33,011 nt of DNA, taken from positions 1-33,011 of the forward strand of contig CAYQJU010000028.1 in NCBI GenBank assembly GCA_964417875.1, written 5' to 3'. This DNA is from ZC4RG30 sp964417875. GTDB lineage: Bacteria; Pseudomonadota; Gammaproteobacteria; Steroidobacterales; Steroidobacteraceae. Shown here piece by piece: positions 1 to 6,978 of this stretch (position 1 is its first letter; every line of letters begins with the position of its first letter). The translations under genes were made by a program, and so were the position numbers. The notes beneath the pieces were generated by a model. It was not told the origin of the DNA and searched no databases. It worked only from the letters and a program-made list of their open reading frames with translations.

Positions 1-742
1 TGATCATCAGGCCGCGCAGGTCTTCGGCACCGACATGGCGACGCGCATCCACCGGACTCCAGAATTCCACTTCAGGATCGGCGAATGGCGCGCTGCGCAG
101 CGTGGTGGCCAGGCCCTGCGCGGCACGCTGCATCAGTGAGCTGTGTGCCGGCACGCTCATCGGCAACAGCAGCGCGCGCTTCGCGCCGGCGGCCTTGCAG
201 GCCTCGATGGCGCGCTGCACGGCCGCGGCATGGCCGGCGATGACCAGCTGGCCGGGCGAATTGAAGTTGACCGGCTCGACCACCTCGCCCTGCGCCGCGG
301 TCTGGCAGGCCGCGAGCACCTGGTCGTCGTCGAGTCCGAGCACTGCGGCAATGGCGCCGACGCCGGCCGGCACCGCATCCTGCATACGCTGCGCACGTTC
401 GCGCACCAGCTGCACGGCGGTGGTGAATTCCAGTGCATTGGCGGCCACCAGCGCGGCGTATTCGCCGAGGCTGTGGCCGGCCACCGCCGCGGGCATGCCG
501 CCGCCGGCGTTGCGCCAGTAGCGGAAGGTCGCGACATCGGCCGCGAGCATGGCCGGCTGCGTGTGGATGGTCTCGTTGAGCTTTTCTGCAGGACCTTCGC
601 TGACCAGCTGCCACAGGTCATGGCCCAGCACTTGCGAAGCTTCGGCGAAGGTGTCGTGGACGATGCGGTCGCGTTCGGCCAGTTGCGCCATCATGCCGAC
701 CGACTGGGAGCCCTGCCCCGGAAACACGAACACCGACTGCAT
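1..742 (-). CDS. fabD: Malonyl-CoA:ACP transacylase FabD, 5' part (3' end outside window)
   Basis: This enzyme moves malonyl from CoA to acyl carrier protein in the cytoplasm, supplying type II fatty acid synthesis. The frame begins MQSVFVFPGQGSQ, the family's N-terminal GQGSQ loop. It carries the nucleophile motif GHSLGEY with Ser at codon 91, matching Ser92 of E. coli FabD, and an R-E-R-A-Q-R-M-Q segment bearing the conserved substrate arginine. A late VPAHSSLM segment holds the catalytic His. About 247 of the usual ~310 residues are present; the rest runs off the left edge. The ATG at 742 has AAGGA five bases upstream. The rhombosortase gene ends 26 nt upstream on the same strand, a place where fabH often lies, so the fab cluster looks rearranged. 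The identification is secure; only the end is missing. Confidence 0.95.
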   Translation of the reverse strand, partial: MQSVFVFPGQGSQSVGMMAQLAERDRIVHDTFAEASQVLGHDLWQLVSEGPAEKLNETIHTQPAMLAADVATFRYWRNAGGGMPAAVAGHSLGEYAALVAANALEFTTAVQLVRERAQRMQDAVPAGVGAIAAVLGLDDDQVLAACQTAAQGEVVEPVNFNSPGQLVIAGHAAAVQRAIEACKAAGAKRALLLPMSVPAHSSLMQRAAQGLATTLRSAPFADPEVEFWSPVDARRHVGAEDLRGLMI

Positions 743-768
743 ACTGATCCTTCGCGATGAACCGGCAG

Positions 769-1377
769 TCAGTATAGCCGCTCGTGTCGGGGTCGCAGCA
801 GCAGGCCGGCCAGCACGCCGCCGGCCGCGCCATACAGATGCGATGCGGTGACCACCGGTCCTGAAGCCAGCGGCAGCGGGCCCTGCAGCTGTTCCCATGC
901 CAGCTTCGCGGCGAACACCACCGCGGCCACCCAGCCCAGCCGCTCGCCACTGCGGATCATCGCCAGCGCGCCGCTGGCGAACACGCCGTGCAGCAGCGCT
1001 GATGCGCCCACATACCACTGGATGCGCGGCGAGAGATACCACAGACCCGCATCGATGACCGCCAGCATCAGCAGCACCGCCAGCAGCCATTGCCACGGCC
1101 TGAAGCTGCGTGCAAACAGCGCCCACAGCAGCGCAAGGCCGGCTGCATTCAGCAGCGCATGGCGCGCATCCAGGTGCACGATGTGCGCGCCGAACAGCCG
1201 CCACCACTGCCCCTCGGCAATGCCGCTGCGGGTGTAGCGCAGCGCACCGGCCACTTCGGCGCCGCCGGCCAGCGGCAGCAGCAGCAGCGCCAGCGCGGCC
1301 GCCAGTGCCAGGCCGTAGCGCCGGTCGCAGTTCAGGGAGCGCAGCAATGCGGGACGGCGGGATGACGCAGTTGTCAC
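769..1377 (-). CDS. rrtA: Rhombosortase (rhomboid-family intramembrane serine protease)
   Basis: This is a short polytopic membrane protein of about 202 residues with several hydrophobic helices. It has the rhomboid-type nucleophile motif G-A-S-A-L-L-H-G and, in a later helix, a histidine in the H-L-Y-G-A-A-G-G context, which together form the Ser/His dyad. The G-x-S-x-x-x-H-G form and small size fit rhombosortase rather than a housekeeping GlpG rhomboid. Rhombosortases cleave GlyGly-CTERM tails of proteins exported by type II secretion, and this gene is divergent from the T2SS pseudopilin operon, which supports the call. The start is uncertain. I chose GTG at 1377; an ATG at 1422 (217 residues) lacks a ribosome site and would overlap the gsp promoter, and a TTG at 1347 is also possible. 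It may be co-transcribed with fabD, 26 nt downstream. Confidence 0.82.
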   Translation of the reverse strand: MTTASSRRPALLRSLNCDRRYGLALAAALALLLLPLAGGAEVAGALRYTRSGIAEGQWWRLFGAHIVHLDARHALLNAAGLALLWALFARSFRPWQWLLAVLLMLAVIDAGLWYLSPRIQWYVGASALLHGVFASGALAMIRSGERLGWVAAVVFAAKLAWEQLQGPLPLASGPVVTASHLYGAAGGVLAGLLLRPRHERLY

Positions 1378-1395
1378 AGGTCCGGGAGGCACCTT

Positions 1396-1404
1396 TGTTA
1401 TGAT
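1396..1404 (+). promoter_or_regulatory. Candidate extended -10 promoter for the gsp operon
   Basis: TGTTATGAT matches the extended -10 consensus (TG-N-TATAAT with one mismatch), 40 nt before the chosen gspG start. A TTGTCA lies at 1371-1376, but its 22-nt spacing is too long for a standard -35, so any promoter here would rely on the extended -10. It sits between the divergent rhombosortase and gspG genes. Confidence 0.4.
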
Positions 1405-1444
1405 CGTGCGGTCCGCATCCATGCGGGCCAATGGGGTGATGAGT

Positions 1445-1888
1445 ATGACTTGCGTCCGGCACGCACGACAGCGCGGCTTCACGCTGATCGAGATCATGGT
1501 GGTGGTGGTGATCATCGGCCTGCTCACGGCCCTGGTGACCACCCAGGTCGTCGGCCGCATCGACGAGGCGCGCGTCACCAAGGCCAGGCAGGACCTCAAG
1601 TCCATCGAACTGGCGCTGACGATGTACCGCGTCGACAACTCCCGCTACCCCACCACCGAGCAGGGCCTTGCCGCGCTGGTGCAGCGTCCCACCAGCGACC
1701 CGCAGCCGCACAACTGGAAGGAAGGCGGCTATCTCACCCGTCCGCCGAAAGATCCCTGGAAGAACGACTACATCTACGCCAGTCCCGGCGAGAGCCGTCC
1801 CTACGAGCTGTGGTCGCTCGGTGCCGACCTGCGCGAGGGCGGCGAAGGCATCGACGCAGACATCAGCGTCTGGGAAATCGAAGAGTAG
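1445..1888 (+). CDS. gspG: Type II secretion major pseudopilin GspG
   Basis: GspG is the major subunit of the T2SS pseudopilus, which pushes folded periplasmic proteins through the outer-membrane secretin. The prepilin leader ends in R-Q-R-G followed by FTLIE, the peptidase cleavage site with the conserved Glu5, and then a hydrophobic helix rich in V and I. Downstream are the family segments RYPTTEQGL, a PPKDPW stretch and the ELWSLGAD motif. The length of about 147 residues is normal. ATG 1445 is preferred because GGGG at 1433-1436 lies eight bases upstream; ATG 1439 (two residues longer) is possible. It is the first gene of an eight-gene plus-strand operon, and gspH follows after 11 nt. gspC, D, E and F, which commonly precede it, are not here. 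Confidence 0.96.
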   Translation: MTCVRHARQRGFTLIEIMVVVVIIGLLTALVTTQVVGRIDEARVTKARQDLKSIELALTMYRVDNSRYPTTEQGLAALVQRPTSDPQPHNWKEGGYLTRPPKDPWKNDYIYASPGESRPYELWSLGADLREGGEGIDADISVWEIEE

Positions 1889-1899
1889 GTTCCCGGGCC

Positions 1900-2421
1900 A
1901 TGCGCCCGCGTGGCTTCACCCTCGTCGAGATCCTGGTGGTGATGGTCATCATCGGCCTGATGATCGTCGGCACGATGCTGACCATCGGCATTGGCGGCGG
2001 CACCGACCGTCAGCTCGAGACCGAACGCGACCGCATCGTCTCGCTGATCGACCACTTCCGCGACCAGGCCGCGCTGCAGGTTCGCGAATATGGCCTGCGC
2101 TGCTTCGAGGGCGGCTACCAGTTCCTCTATTACGACCCGCGCGTCGGCCTGTGGATGGACGACCAGGACGAACTGCTGCGCTCGCGCGAGCTGCCTGCCG
2201 GTCTGTCGATGCGGCTGTGGATCGAGGGCCGTCCCGTGGTGCTGCCCGATGCCGATGTCGATCCGGACCAGCGCAGGCCGCAGATCCTGCTCTATTCCAG
2301 CGGCGAGCTGAACCTGTTCGAGCTGGAGCTGCGGCGCGACCAGGGGTCCGGCGTGCGCATCCAGCCGGCCGAAACCACCGACGACATCCACATCGAGATG
2401 CTCGAGCCTGCGCGCCGATGA
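1900..2421 (+). CDS. gspH: Type II secretion minor pseudopilin GspH
   Basis: This 173-residue minor pseudopilin begins MRPRG followed by FTLVEILVVMVIIG, a very short prepilin leader with Glu5 and a hydrophobic N-terminal helix. The soluble part has the GspH features of a helix with charged residues, then a β-rich domain ending in IHIEMLEPARR. GspH sits near the tip of the pseudopilus in the inner membrane and periplasm. It lies between the GspG and GspI genes and its stop overlaps the next start as ATGA. The call rests on the leader and operon position; the soluble domain alone is poorly conserved. Confidence 0.9.
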   Translation: MRPRGFTLVEILVVMVIIGLMIVGTMLTIGIGGGTDRQLETERDRIVSLIDHFRDQAALQVREYGLRCFEGGYQFLYYDPRVGLWMDDQDELLRSRELPAGLSMRLWIEGRPVVLPDADVDPDQRRPQILLYSSGELNLFELELRRDQGSGVRIQPAETTDDIHIEMLEPARR

Positions 2422-2960
2422 GAACCCGGGGTTTCACGCTGATCGAGGTGGTGGTGGCGCTGTTCGTGATTGCGCTGGGCATGGGCGCGTTGCTGACGAC
2501 GCTCGCCCGCTCGGCCGACACCGTCGCCTACCTGCGCGACAAGTCCTTTGCGCAATGGGTGGCGCTGAACCGGCTGTCTGAACTGCGCCTCTCCACCGCG
2601 CGGCCGGAAACGGGCGTGACGCGCGACTCGGTCGAGTACGCCGGCAGCACATGGCTGTGGCAGCAGCAGATCAGCGAGTCCGGCATCGACGGACTGCTGC
2701 GCGTCGATGTGCGCGTGGCGCGCGCGCCTGTTGGTGAAGGCGATGCGGATCAGGCCGGGGACGATGAGTTCTCCGCGCTGGGTTCCGCGGTGGGATTCAT
2801 CGGCGCGACGCCGATGCGCGGCAGCGGCCTCACGCCCGACTGGAACCCGCGCACTGCGGGCGGACCGGACGGTGAAGGTGGCGAGGAGGAGCGCGGCCCC
2901 GGTGGCGAGGATGGCCCCGGCGATGGAGACGGCGAAGCGCCGCCGGGCGGTGGACCATGA
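2418..2960 (+). CDS. gspI: Type II secretion minor pseudopilin GspI with acidic glycine-rich tail
   Basis: The 180-residue product starts MRTRG followed by FTLIEVVVALFVIALG, a class III prepilin leader and helix, and its order in the operon identifies it as GspI, a partner of GspJ and GspK at the pseudopilus tip. The globular part contains the family-like W-V-A-L-N-R-L-S-E-L-R-L segment. Unusually, the last 33 residues or so (148-180) consist almost only of Gly, Glu, Asp and Pro with a few Arg and Ala. GspI is normally about 120-130 residues, so this tail is an extension, presumably disordered and strongly negative in the periplasm. It overlaps gspH and gspJ by 4 nt each. Confidence 0.92.
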   Translation: MRTRGFTLIEVVVALFVIALGMGALLTTLARSADTVAYLRDKSFAQWVALNRLSELRLSTARPETGVTRDSVEYAGSTWLWQQQISESGIDGLLRVDVRVARAPVGEGDADQAGDDEFSALGSAVGFIGATPMRGSGLTPDWNPRTAGGPDGEGGEEERGPGGEDGPGDGDGEAPPGGGP

Positions 2961-3583
2961 AACCTGCGCGCGGCTTCACGCTGGTCGAGATCCTGGTGGC
3001 GGTGGCCGTGGCCGCCATCCTGGCCGCGATGGCCTTCACGGCGATGAGCGAGGCGATGGAGAACCGCGAGCGGGTGCGCGTTGCGCAGCAGCGGCTCATC
3101 GACCTGCAGGTCACCGTGCGCACGCTGGTGCAGGACTTCAGCCAGGTGGCGCCGCGCCCGGTGCGCATGCCGGTGGGCGAAGGCTACCAGGCCGCGGTGC
3201 TGGGTGCGCGCAGCGGAGAGAATGCCTCGCAGGTGCTGCTGACGCGCGGTGGCTGGAGCAATCCGGCCGGACTGCAACGCTCGAACCTGCAGCGCGTGCG
3301 CTATGAACTGCGCGACGGCGTCCTCTACCGTGACTACTGGACGGTGCTGGATGCGCAGACCGAGCCGCAGCCGGTGCAGCGCGCGCTGCTCGACGGCGTC
3401 GAGGGCTTCACCGTGCGCTACATGAACGATGGCCGGCAATGGCAGGAGACCTGGCCGCCGCAGCAGCCCGGCGCCCGCAACGATGACCTGCGTTTCCTGC
3501 GCTGGCGCCCGGTGGCGGTGGAGATCACGCTGCAGCTGGCCGACTGGGGCACCATCACGCGGCTGATCGAGGTCACCGGATGA
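2957..3583 (+). CDS. gspJ: Type II secretion minor pseudopilin GspJ
   Basis: GspJ forms the pseudopilus tip with GspI and GspK. The 208-residue frame begins MKPARG followed by FTLVEILVAVAVAAIL, giving the leader cleavage site, Glu5 and hydrophobic helix. The soluble part shows the usual GspJ features: an early stretch predicting long helices with Q-Q-R-L-I-D-L-Q, R-Y-E-L-R-D-G-V-L-Y-R, and a C-terminal strand ending in I-T-R-L-I-E-V. The length is normal. The start codon overlaps the gspI stop (ATGA) and the stop overlaps gspK the same way, so translation is probably coupled. Confidence 0.94.
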   Translation: MKPARGFTLVEILVAVAVAAILAAMAFTAMSEAMENRERVRVAQQRLIDLQVTVRTLVQDFSQVAPRPVRMPVGEGYQAAVLGARSGENASQVLLTRGGWSNPAGLQRSNLQRVRYELRDGVLYRDYWTVLDAQTEPQPVQRALLDGVEGFTVRYMNDGRQWQETWPPQQPGARNDDLRFLRWRPVAVEITLQLADWGTITRLIEVTG

Positions 3584-4509
3584 GACAGCGCGGCGTTATT
3601 TTGATCTCGGCGCTTTTGATCACCGCGATGGCCGCCGTGGTGGCCGCGGCGCTGTTCTATGACACCGGGCTGATGGCGCGCCGCGCGGTGGGCAACTTTG
3701 GCCTGGAGCAGGCGCTGCAGATCGGCCAGGGGGCCGAGGCACTGGCCGCACAGGTGCTGCGCGAGGACACCGGCCAGACCGACACGCCGCAGGACAGCTG
3801 GGCCCAGGCCGTGGAGCCGGTAGAAGTGCAGGAGGGCGTGGTGCTCGAGGCACGCCTCACCGATGAAGTGGCGCGCTTCAACCTGAACAGCCTCGTCGCC
3901 GCCGACGGCACGCGCAACGAGGAGGCGGTAAAGGTGTTCCAGCGGCTGCTCGAGCTGGTGGAGCTGGAACCGCGCTGGGCTGACATGGTGGTCGACTGGA
4001 TCGATCCGGATACGCTGCCGGCGCCCGATGGCGCCGAGGATGGCCTCTACCTGTCGCAGACGCCGCCGCACCGCACCGCCAACCTGCCCATCACCAGCGC
4101 CACCGAACTGCTGCAGATGCCCGGCTTCACGCGCGAGATGCATGCATTGCTGCGGCCGCATGTCACCGCACTGCCGGCCAATGTGCGCACCGTCAATGTA
4201 TGCACCGCCGGCGGCGTGGTGCTCGATGCGCTGTTCGCGCTGCACACCAGCGACCAGAAACATGTGGAATACAGCACGCTCACGGAGGAAGAGATGACCG
4301 AGCGCCGCACCGGCGACTGTTATCCGGACCGCGCCACGCTCACCAGCGGGCAGCAGGTGATGCAGCAGTTCACCACCGAGCGCAGCAACTGGTTCCGGCT
4401 CGAAACCTGGGTCAGTGTTGGCACTGCCCAGTTCGCCTTGTACAGTCTGCTGCAGCGGGATGGCAGTGGCCGGGTTCAGGCCGTCGCGCGCAGCCTGGGA
4501 CACGAATGA
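3580..4509 (+). CDS. gspK: Type II secretion minor pseudopilin GspK
   Basis: At 309 residues this is the largest pseudopilin, the length expected for GspK, which caps the pseudopilus tip. It begins MRQRG followed by VILISALLITAMAAVVAA. The position equivalent to Glu5 is Ser; GspK characteristically lacks Glu5. Family segments include R-F-N-L-N-S-L, a V-V-D-W-I-D-P-D stretch, and a helix-hairpin-helix-like L-L-Q-M-P-G-F region followed by A-L-P-A-N-V-R-T-V-N-V. Start and stop overlap gspJ and gspL by 4 nt. Confidence 0.95.
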   Translation: MRQRGVILISALLITAMAAVVAAALFYDTGLMARRAVGNFGLEQALQIGQGAEALAAQVLREDTGQTDTPQDSWAQAVEPVEVQEGVVLEARLTDEVARFNLNSLVAADGTRNEEAVKVFQRLLELVELEPRWADMVVDWIDPDTLPAPDGAEDGLYLSQTPPHRTANLPITSATELLQMPGFTREMHALLRPHVTALPANVRTVNVCTAGGVVLDALFALHTSDQKHVEYSTLTEEEMTERRTGDCYPDRATLTSGQQVMQQFTTERSNWFRLETWVSVGTAQFALYSLLQRDGSGRVQAVARSLGHE

Positions 4510-5747
4510 TGGCAACTGGCGACTGGCTACTGCTGCAGCTCCCTTCCGATGAAGGCGGGCAACCCGAATGGGTCGCAACCGACTCTTCCGGCGCACTGCT
4601 GCCCGATGCACAGGGCGCCGACCTGGCCTCCCTGGCTGCCGGCCGGCAGGTTGCGCTGCTGGTGCCGGCTGGCGATGTGGCGCTGTTCCATGTGCAGCTG
4701 CCGCCCGGCAATGAAGCCCGCCTGCAGCAGCTGGCGCCGTTCGCGCTCGAGGAACAGGTCTCGCAGGATCTCGACCAGCTGCACTTCGCGGTGGGTGCGC
4801 GCGATGCCGGCACCGGCCTTGCGCCAGTTGCCGTCGCCGGACGCGACCGCATGCAGCGCTGGCTCGATGCGGCGCGGGCACTGTCATTGCGGCCGCGTGC
4901 GATGTTCGCCGAGAGCGACCTGGTGCCGGCCCTGCCCGGCCATGTGACGCTGGTCATCACGCCACAGAATTTCCTGCTGCGCGACGGTGCGGCGCGTCCG
5001 GTGGCATTTCCCGCCGATGATCCGCTGCTGGCCCTGTCGATGCTGCCCGGCGCCGGTGCCGACCTCGCCACGGTGAACCTCGTCGTGCACGCCACCGCGG
5101 CGGACTGGCCGCAGCATGAGGCGGCCATCGAGGCGCTGCGTCCCGCGCTGGCGTCGCTGCGCGTGCAGCTGGCCGGCAGCGGGCTGCTGCCGCTGCTGGC
5201 GCCAGGCATTGCCAGCAGCGCGCCGGTCAACCTGCTGCAGGGGGCCTGGAAGCCGCAGGCCGTGGCGGTGAACCACTGGCGGCGCTGGCGCGTCGCCGCC
5301 GCGCTGCTGGCCGGGCTGCTGCTGCTGCATGCCGCCGGTTCCCTGTGGGAGCTGCGCCAGCTGCGGCAGGCTTCTGCCCAGCTCGATGCCGAAATCGAAC
5401 GCGTGTACGGCTCCATCTTCCCCGGCCAGCGGCCCGGTCCCGCGCCACGCCGCGCGCTCGAATCCCGCATGAGTGCCGCCGCCAGCGCCGGCAGCCAGGC
5501 CGGCAACATGATGCCGCTGCTGGCTGCGCTGTCGGCCGCGCGGCAGAACGTGCCGGTGGCCACGCTGCAGTCGTTCACCTTCCGGCCCGGCGGCCTGCAG
5601 TTGCGGCTGTCCGCACCCGACGCGGCCACGCTGGAGCAGTTCAGCCAGGCCCTGCGCGCCGGTGGCTATGCGGCCCAAGTCAGCAGCGGCCGCCAGCACG
5701 AAGGCGGCTTCGAGGGACAGATCGACATGACGGCATCGGGTTCATGA
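4506..5747 (+). CDS. gspL: Type II secretion inner-membrane platform protein GspL
   Basis: GspL links the cytoplasmic ATPase GspE to the inner-membrane platform and partners with GspM. The 413-residue product has a cytoplasmic actin-like part (about residues 1-255) with the F-A-L-E-E-Q-V region typical of GspL, one transmembrane helix at about 263-282 rich in Ala and Leu and preceded by R-R-W-R, a short coiled-coil stretch, and a small periplasmic ferredoxin-like domain. Two adjacent ATGs at 4506 and 4509 are possible starts; 4506 overlaps the gspK stop. Its stop overlaps the gspM start. Confidence 0.93.
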   Translation: MMATGDWLLLQLPSDEGGQPEWVATDSSGALLPDAQGADLASLAAGRQVALLVPAGDVALFHVQLPPGNEARLQQLAPFALEEQVSQDLDQLHFAVGARDAGTGLAPVAVAGRDRMQRWLDAARALSLRPRAMFAESDLVPALPGHVTLVITPQNFLLRDGAARPVAFPADDPLLALSMLPGAGADLATVNLVVHATAADWPQHEAAIEALRPALASLRVQLAGSGLLPLLAPGIASSAPVNLLQGAWKPQAVAVNHWRRWRVAAALLAGLLLLHAAGSLWELRQLRQASAQLDAEIERVYGSIFPGQRPGPAPRRALESRMSAAASAGSQAGNMMPLLAALSAARQNVPVATLQSFTFRPGGLQLRLSAPDAATLEQFSQALRAGGYAAQVSSGRQHEGGFEGQIDMTASGS

Positions 5748-6235
5748 GCAGCGCGATCACGGAGTGGTATGCCCGGCAGAGCGTGCGCGACCAGCGCATC
5801 CTGGTGGCCGGCATCGCCATCGTCGCGCTGGTGCTGCTGGTGTGGCTGGCGCTGCTGCCGCAGCGTGCCGTGGCGCGTGCGCAGGCCACCATCGAAGACC
5901 AGCGCCAGCTGCTGGAATACATGCGCCGGGTCGGCCCCACCCTCGCCGCCTCCGGACCCGGCGGCGACGTGCAATCCATCGGCGAATCCTTCGTCGTGTT
6001 CGTCGATCGCACGGCGCGCGAACATGGCCTGGGCGAGGCGCTCACCGGCAGTCCGCCCACCGGCGATGGCGCCTATCGCATCACCTTCGAGAATGCCGAC
6101 TTCAACCTGATGCTCACCTGGGTCTACCAGGTGTCCACCCGCTATGGCGTGCAGATCGAGACCGCGAATGTCACCGCCGCCGGCGCGCCCGGCAAGGTGA
6201 ATGCCTCGGTGCAGCTGCGTCCTCCGCCGGCATGA
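5744..6235 (+). CDS. gspM: Type II secretion inner-membrane protein GspM
   Basis: GspM is a bitopic inner-membrane protein that pairs with GspL. The 163-residue product has a short cytoplasmic N-terminus (MSSAITEWYARQSVRDQR), one hydrophobic helix at about residues 20-40, then a periplasmic part with a coiled-coil stretch (A-R-A-Q-A-T-I-E-D-Q-R-Q-L-L) and a ferredoxin-like domain. The W-Y-A-R-Q-S-x-R-D-Q-R opening resembles the 'W..l..RE' start common in GspM. It overlaps gspL and gspN by 4 nt. Confidence 0.92.
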   Translation: MSSAITEWYARQSVRDQRILVAGIAIVALVLLVWLALLPQRAVARAQATIEDQRQLLEYMRRVGPTLAASGPGGDVQSIGESFVVFVDRTAREHGLGEALTGSPPTGDGAYRITFENADFNLMLTWVYQVSTRYGVQIETANVTAAGAPGKVNASVQLRPPPA

Positions 6236-6978
6236 GGGCGGGCAAGGCGTGGCTGCTCGGGCTGGCAGCCTTCCTGCTGGCCCTGCAGATCGTGCTGCCG
6301 GCCCGCTGGGTGGCCGCCGCACTGCCAGAGTCCGTGCAATGCGCAAGCTGGAGCGGTTCGGTGTGGCGCGGCCAGTGCGACGAGCTGGCGCTGCAGGATG
6401 GTGAAACCGTGGTGATGCGGCTGAGTCGGCTGGAGTGGCGGCTGAAGCCTGCGGCATTGCTGCGGCTGCGGCTGCATGCCGGATTCCACAGTGTTTGGCC
6501 GCAGGGCGAGACATCCGGTGAGGTGGTGCTGGCGTCCAGTGGTGCCATCCAGGTGCGCGCCATGGATGGACGCTCGCAGCTGGACCGGCGCTTCTTCGGC
6601 GCCTTGCCCGAAGGCTGGCATGGGCATGTGGACATCCGCGATTTCGACCTGGACTGGCACGACGGCATCATCGGCCGACTCGGTGGCGAACTGAACGTGA
6701 CCAACCTGGTGGATGCGCGCGGCACCGCGCTGGGCAGCTATCGCCTGGCCTTCACATCATCGGACACGCCGCCGTTCACCGGCCAGCTCACCGACACCGG
6801 CGGACCGATGGAAGTGGCGGCAGAGCTGCAGCTCACCGCCGACCAGAGCTGGATGCTGGATGGCCGCATGCGCGTGCGCGATGCCGCCAACACCCGGCTG
6901 AACCGCACGCTCGACCTGCTCAGCTCCGCCGATGCGTCCGGCTGGCGCCGGCTGTCGGCGGCCGGACAGTTCAGGTAG
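6232..6978 (+). CDS. gspN: Type II secretion protein GspN
   Basis: GspN is an accessory inner-membrane/periplasmic T2SS protein found only in some systems. This 248-residue protein has a single N-terminal hydrophobic anchor (about residues 5-30), then a β-rich periplasmic part with the early W-S-G-S-V-W-R-G-Q-C motif seen in GspN proteins and a later tandem of short strands. It closes the gsp operon. Its last 8 nt overlap the tail of the convergent addA-like gene, so there is no intergenic terminator between them. Confidence 0.88.
   Translation: MRAGKAWLLGLAAFLLALQIVLPARWVAAALPESVQCASWSGSVWRGQCDELALQDGETVVMRLSRLEWRLKPAALLRLRLHAGFHSVWPQGETSGEVVLASSGAIQVRAMDGRSQLDRRFFGALPEGWHGHVDIRDFDLDWHDGIIGRLGGELNVTNLVDARGTALGSYRLAFTSSDTPPFTGQLTDTGGPMEVAAELQLTADQSWMLDGRMRVRDAANTRLNRTLDLLSSADASGWRRLSAAGQFR

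Noticed and set aside
3418..4887. A 489-codon minus-strand open frame opposite gspJ-gspL.
   Set aside because: It is antisense to three clearly recognised T2SS genes and shows no domain.
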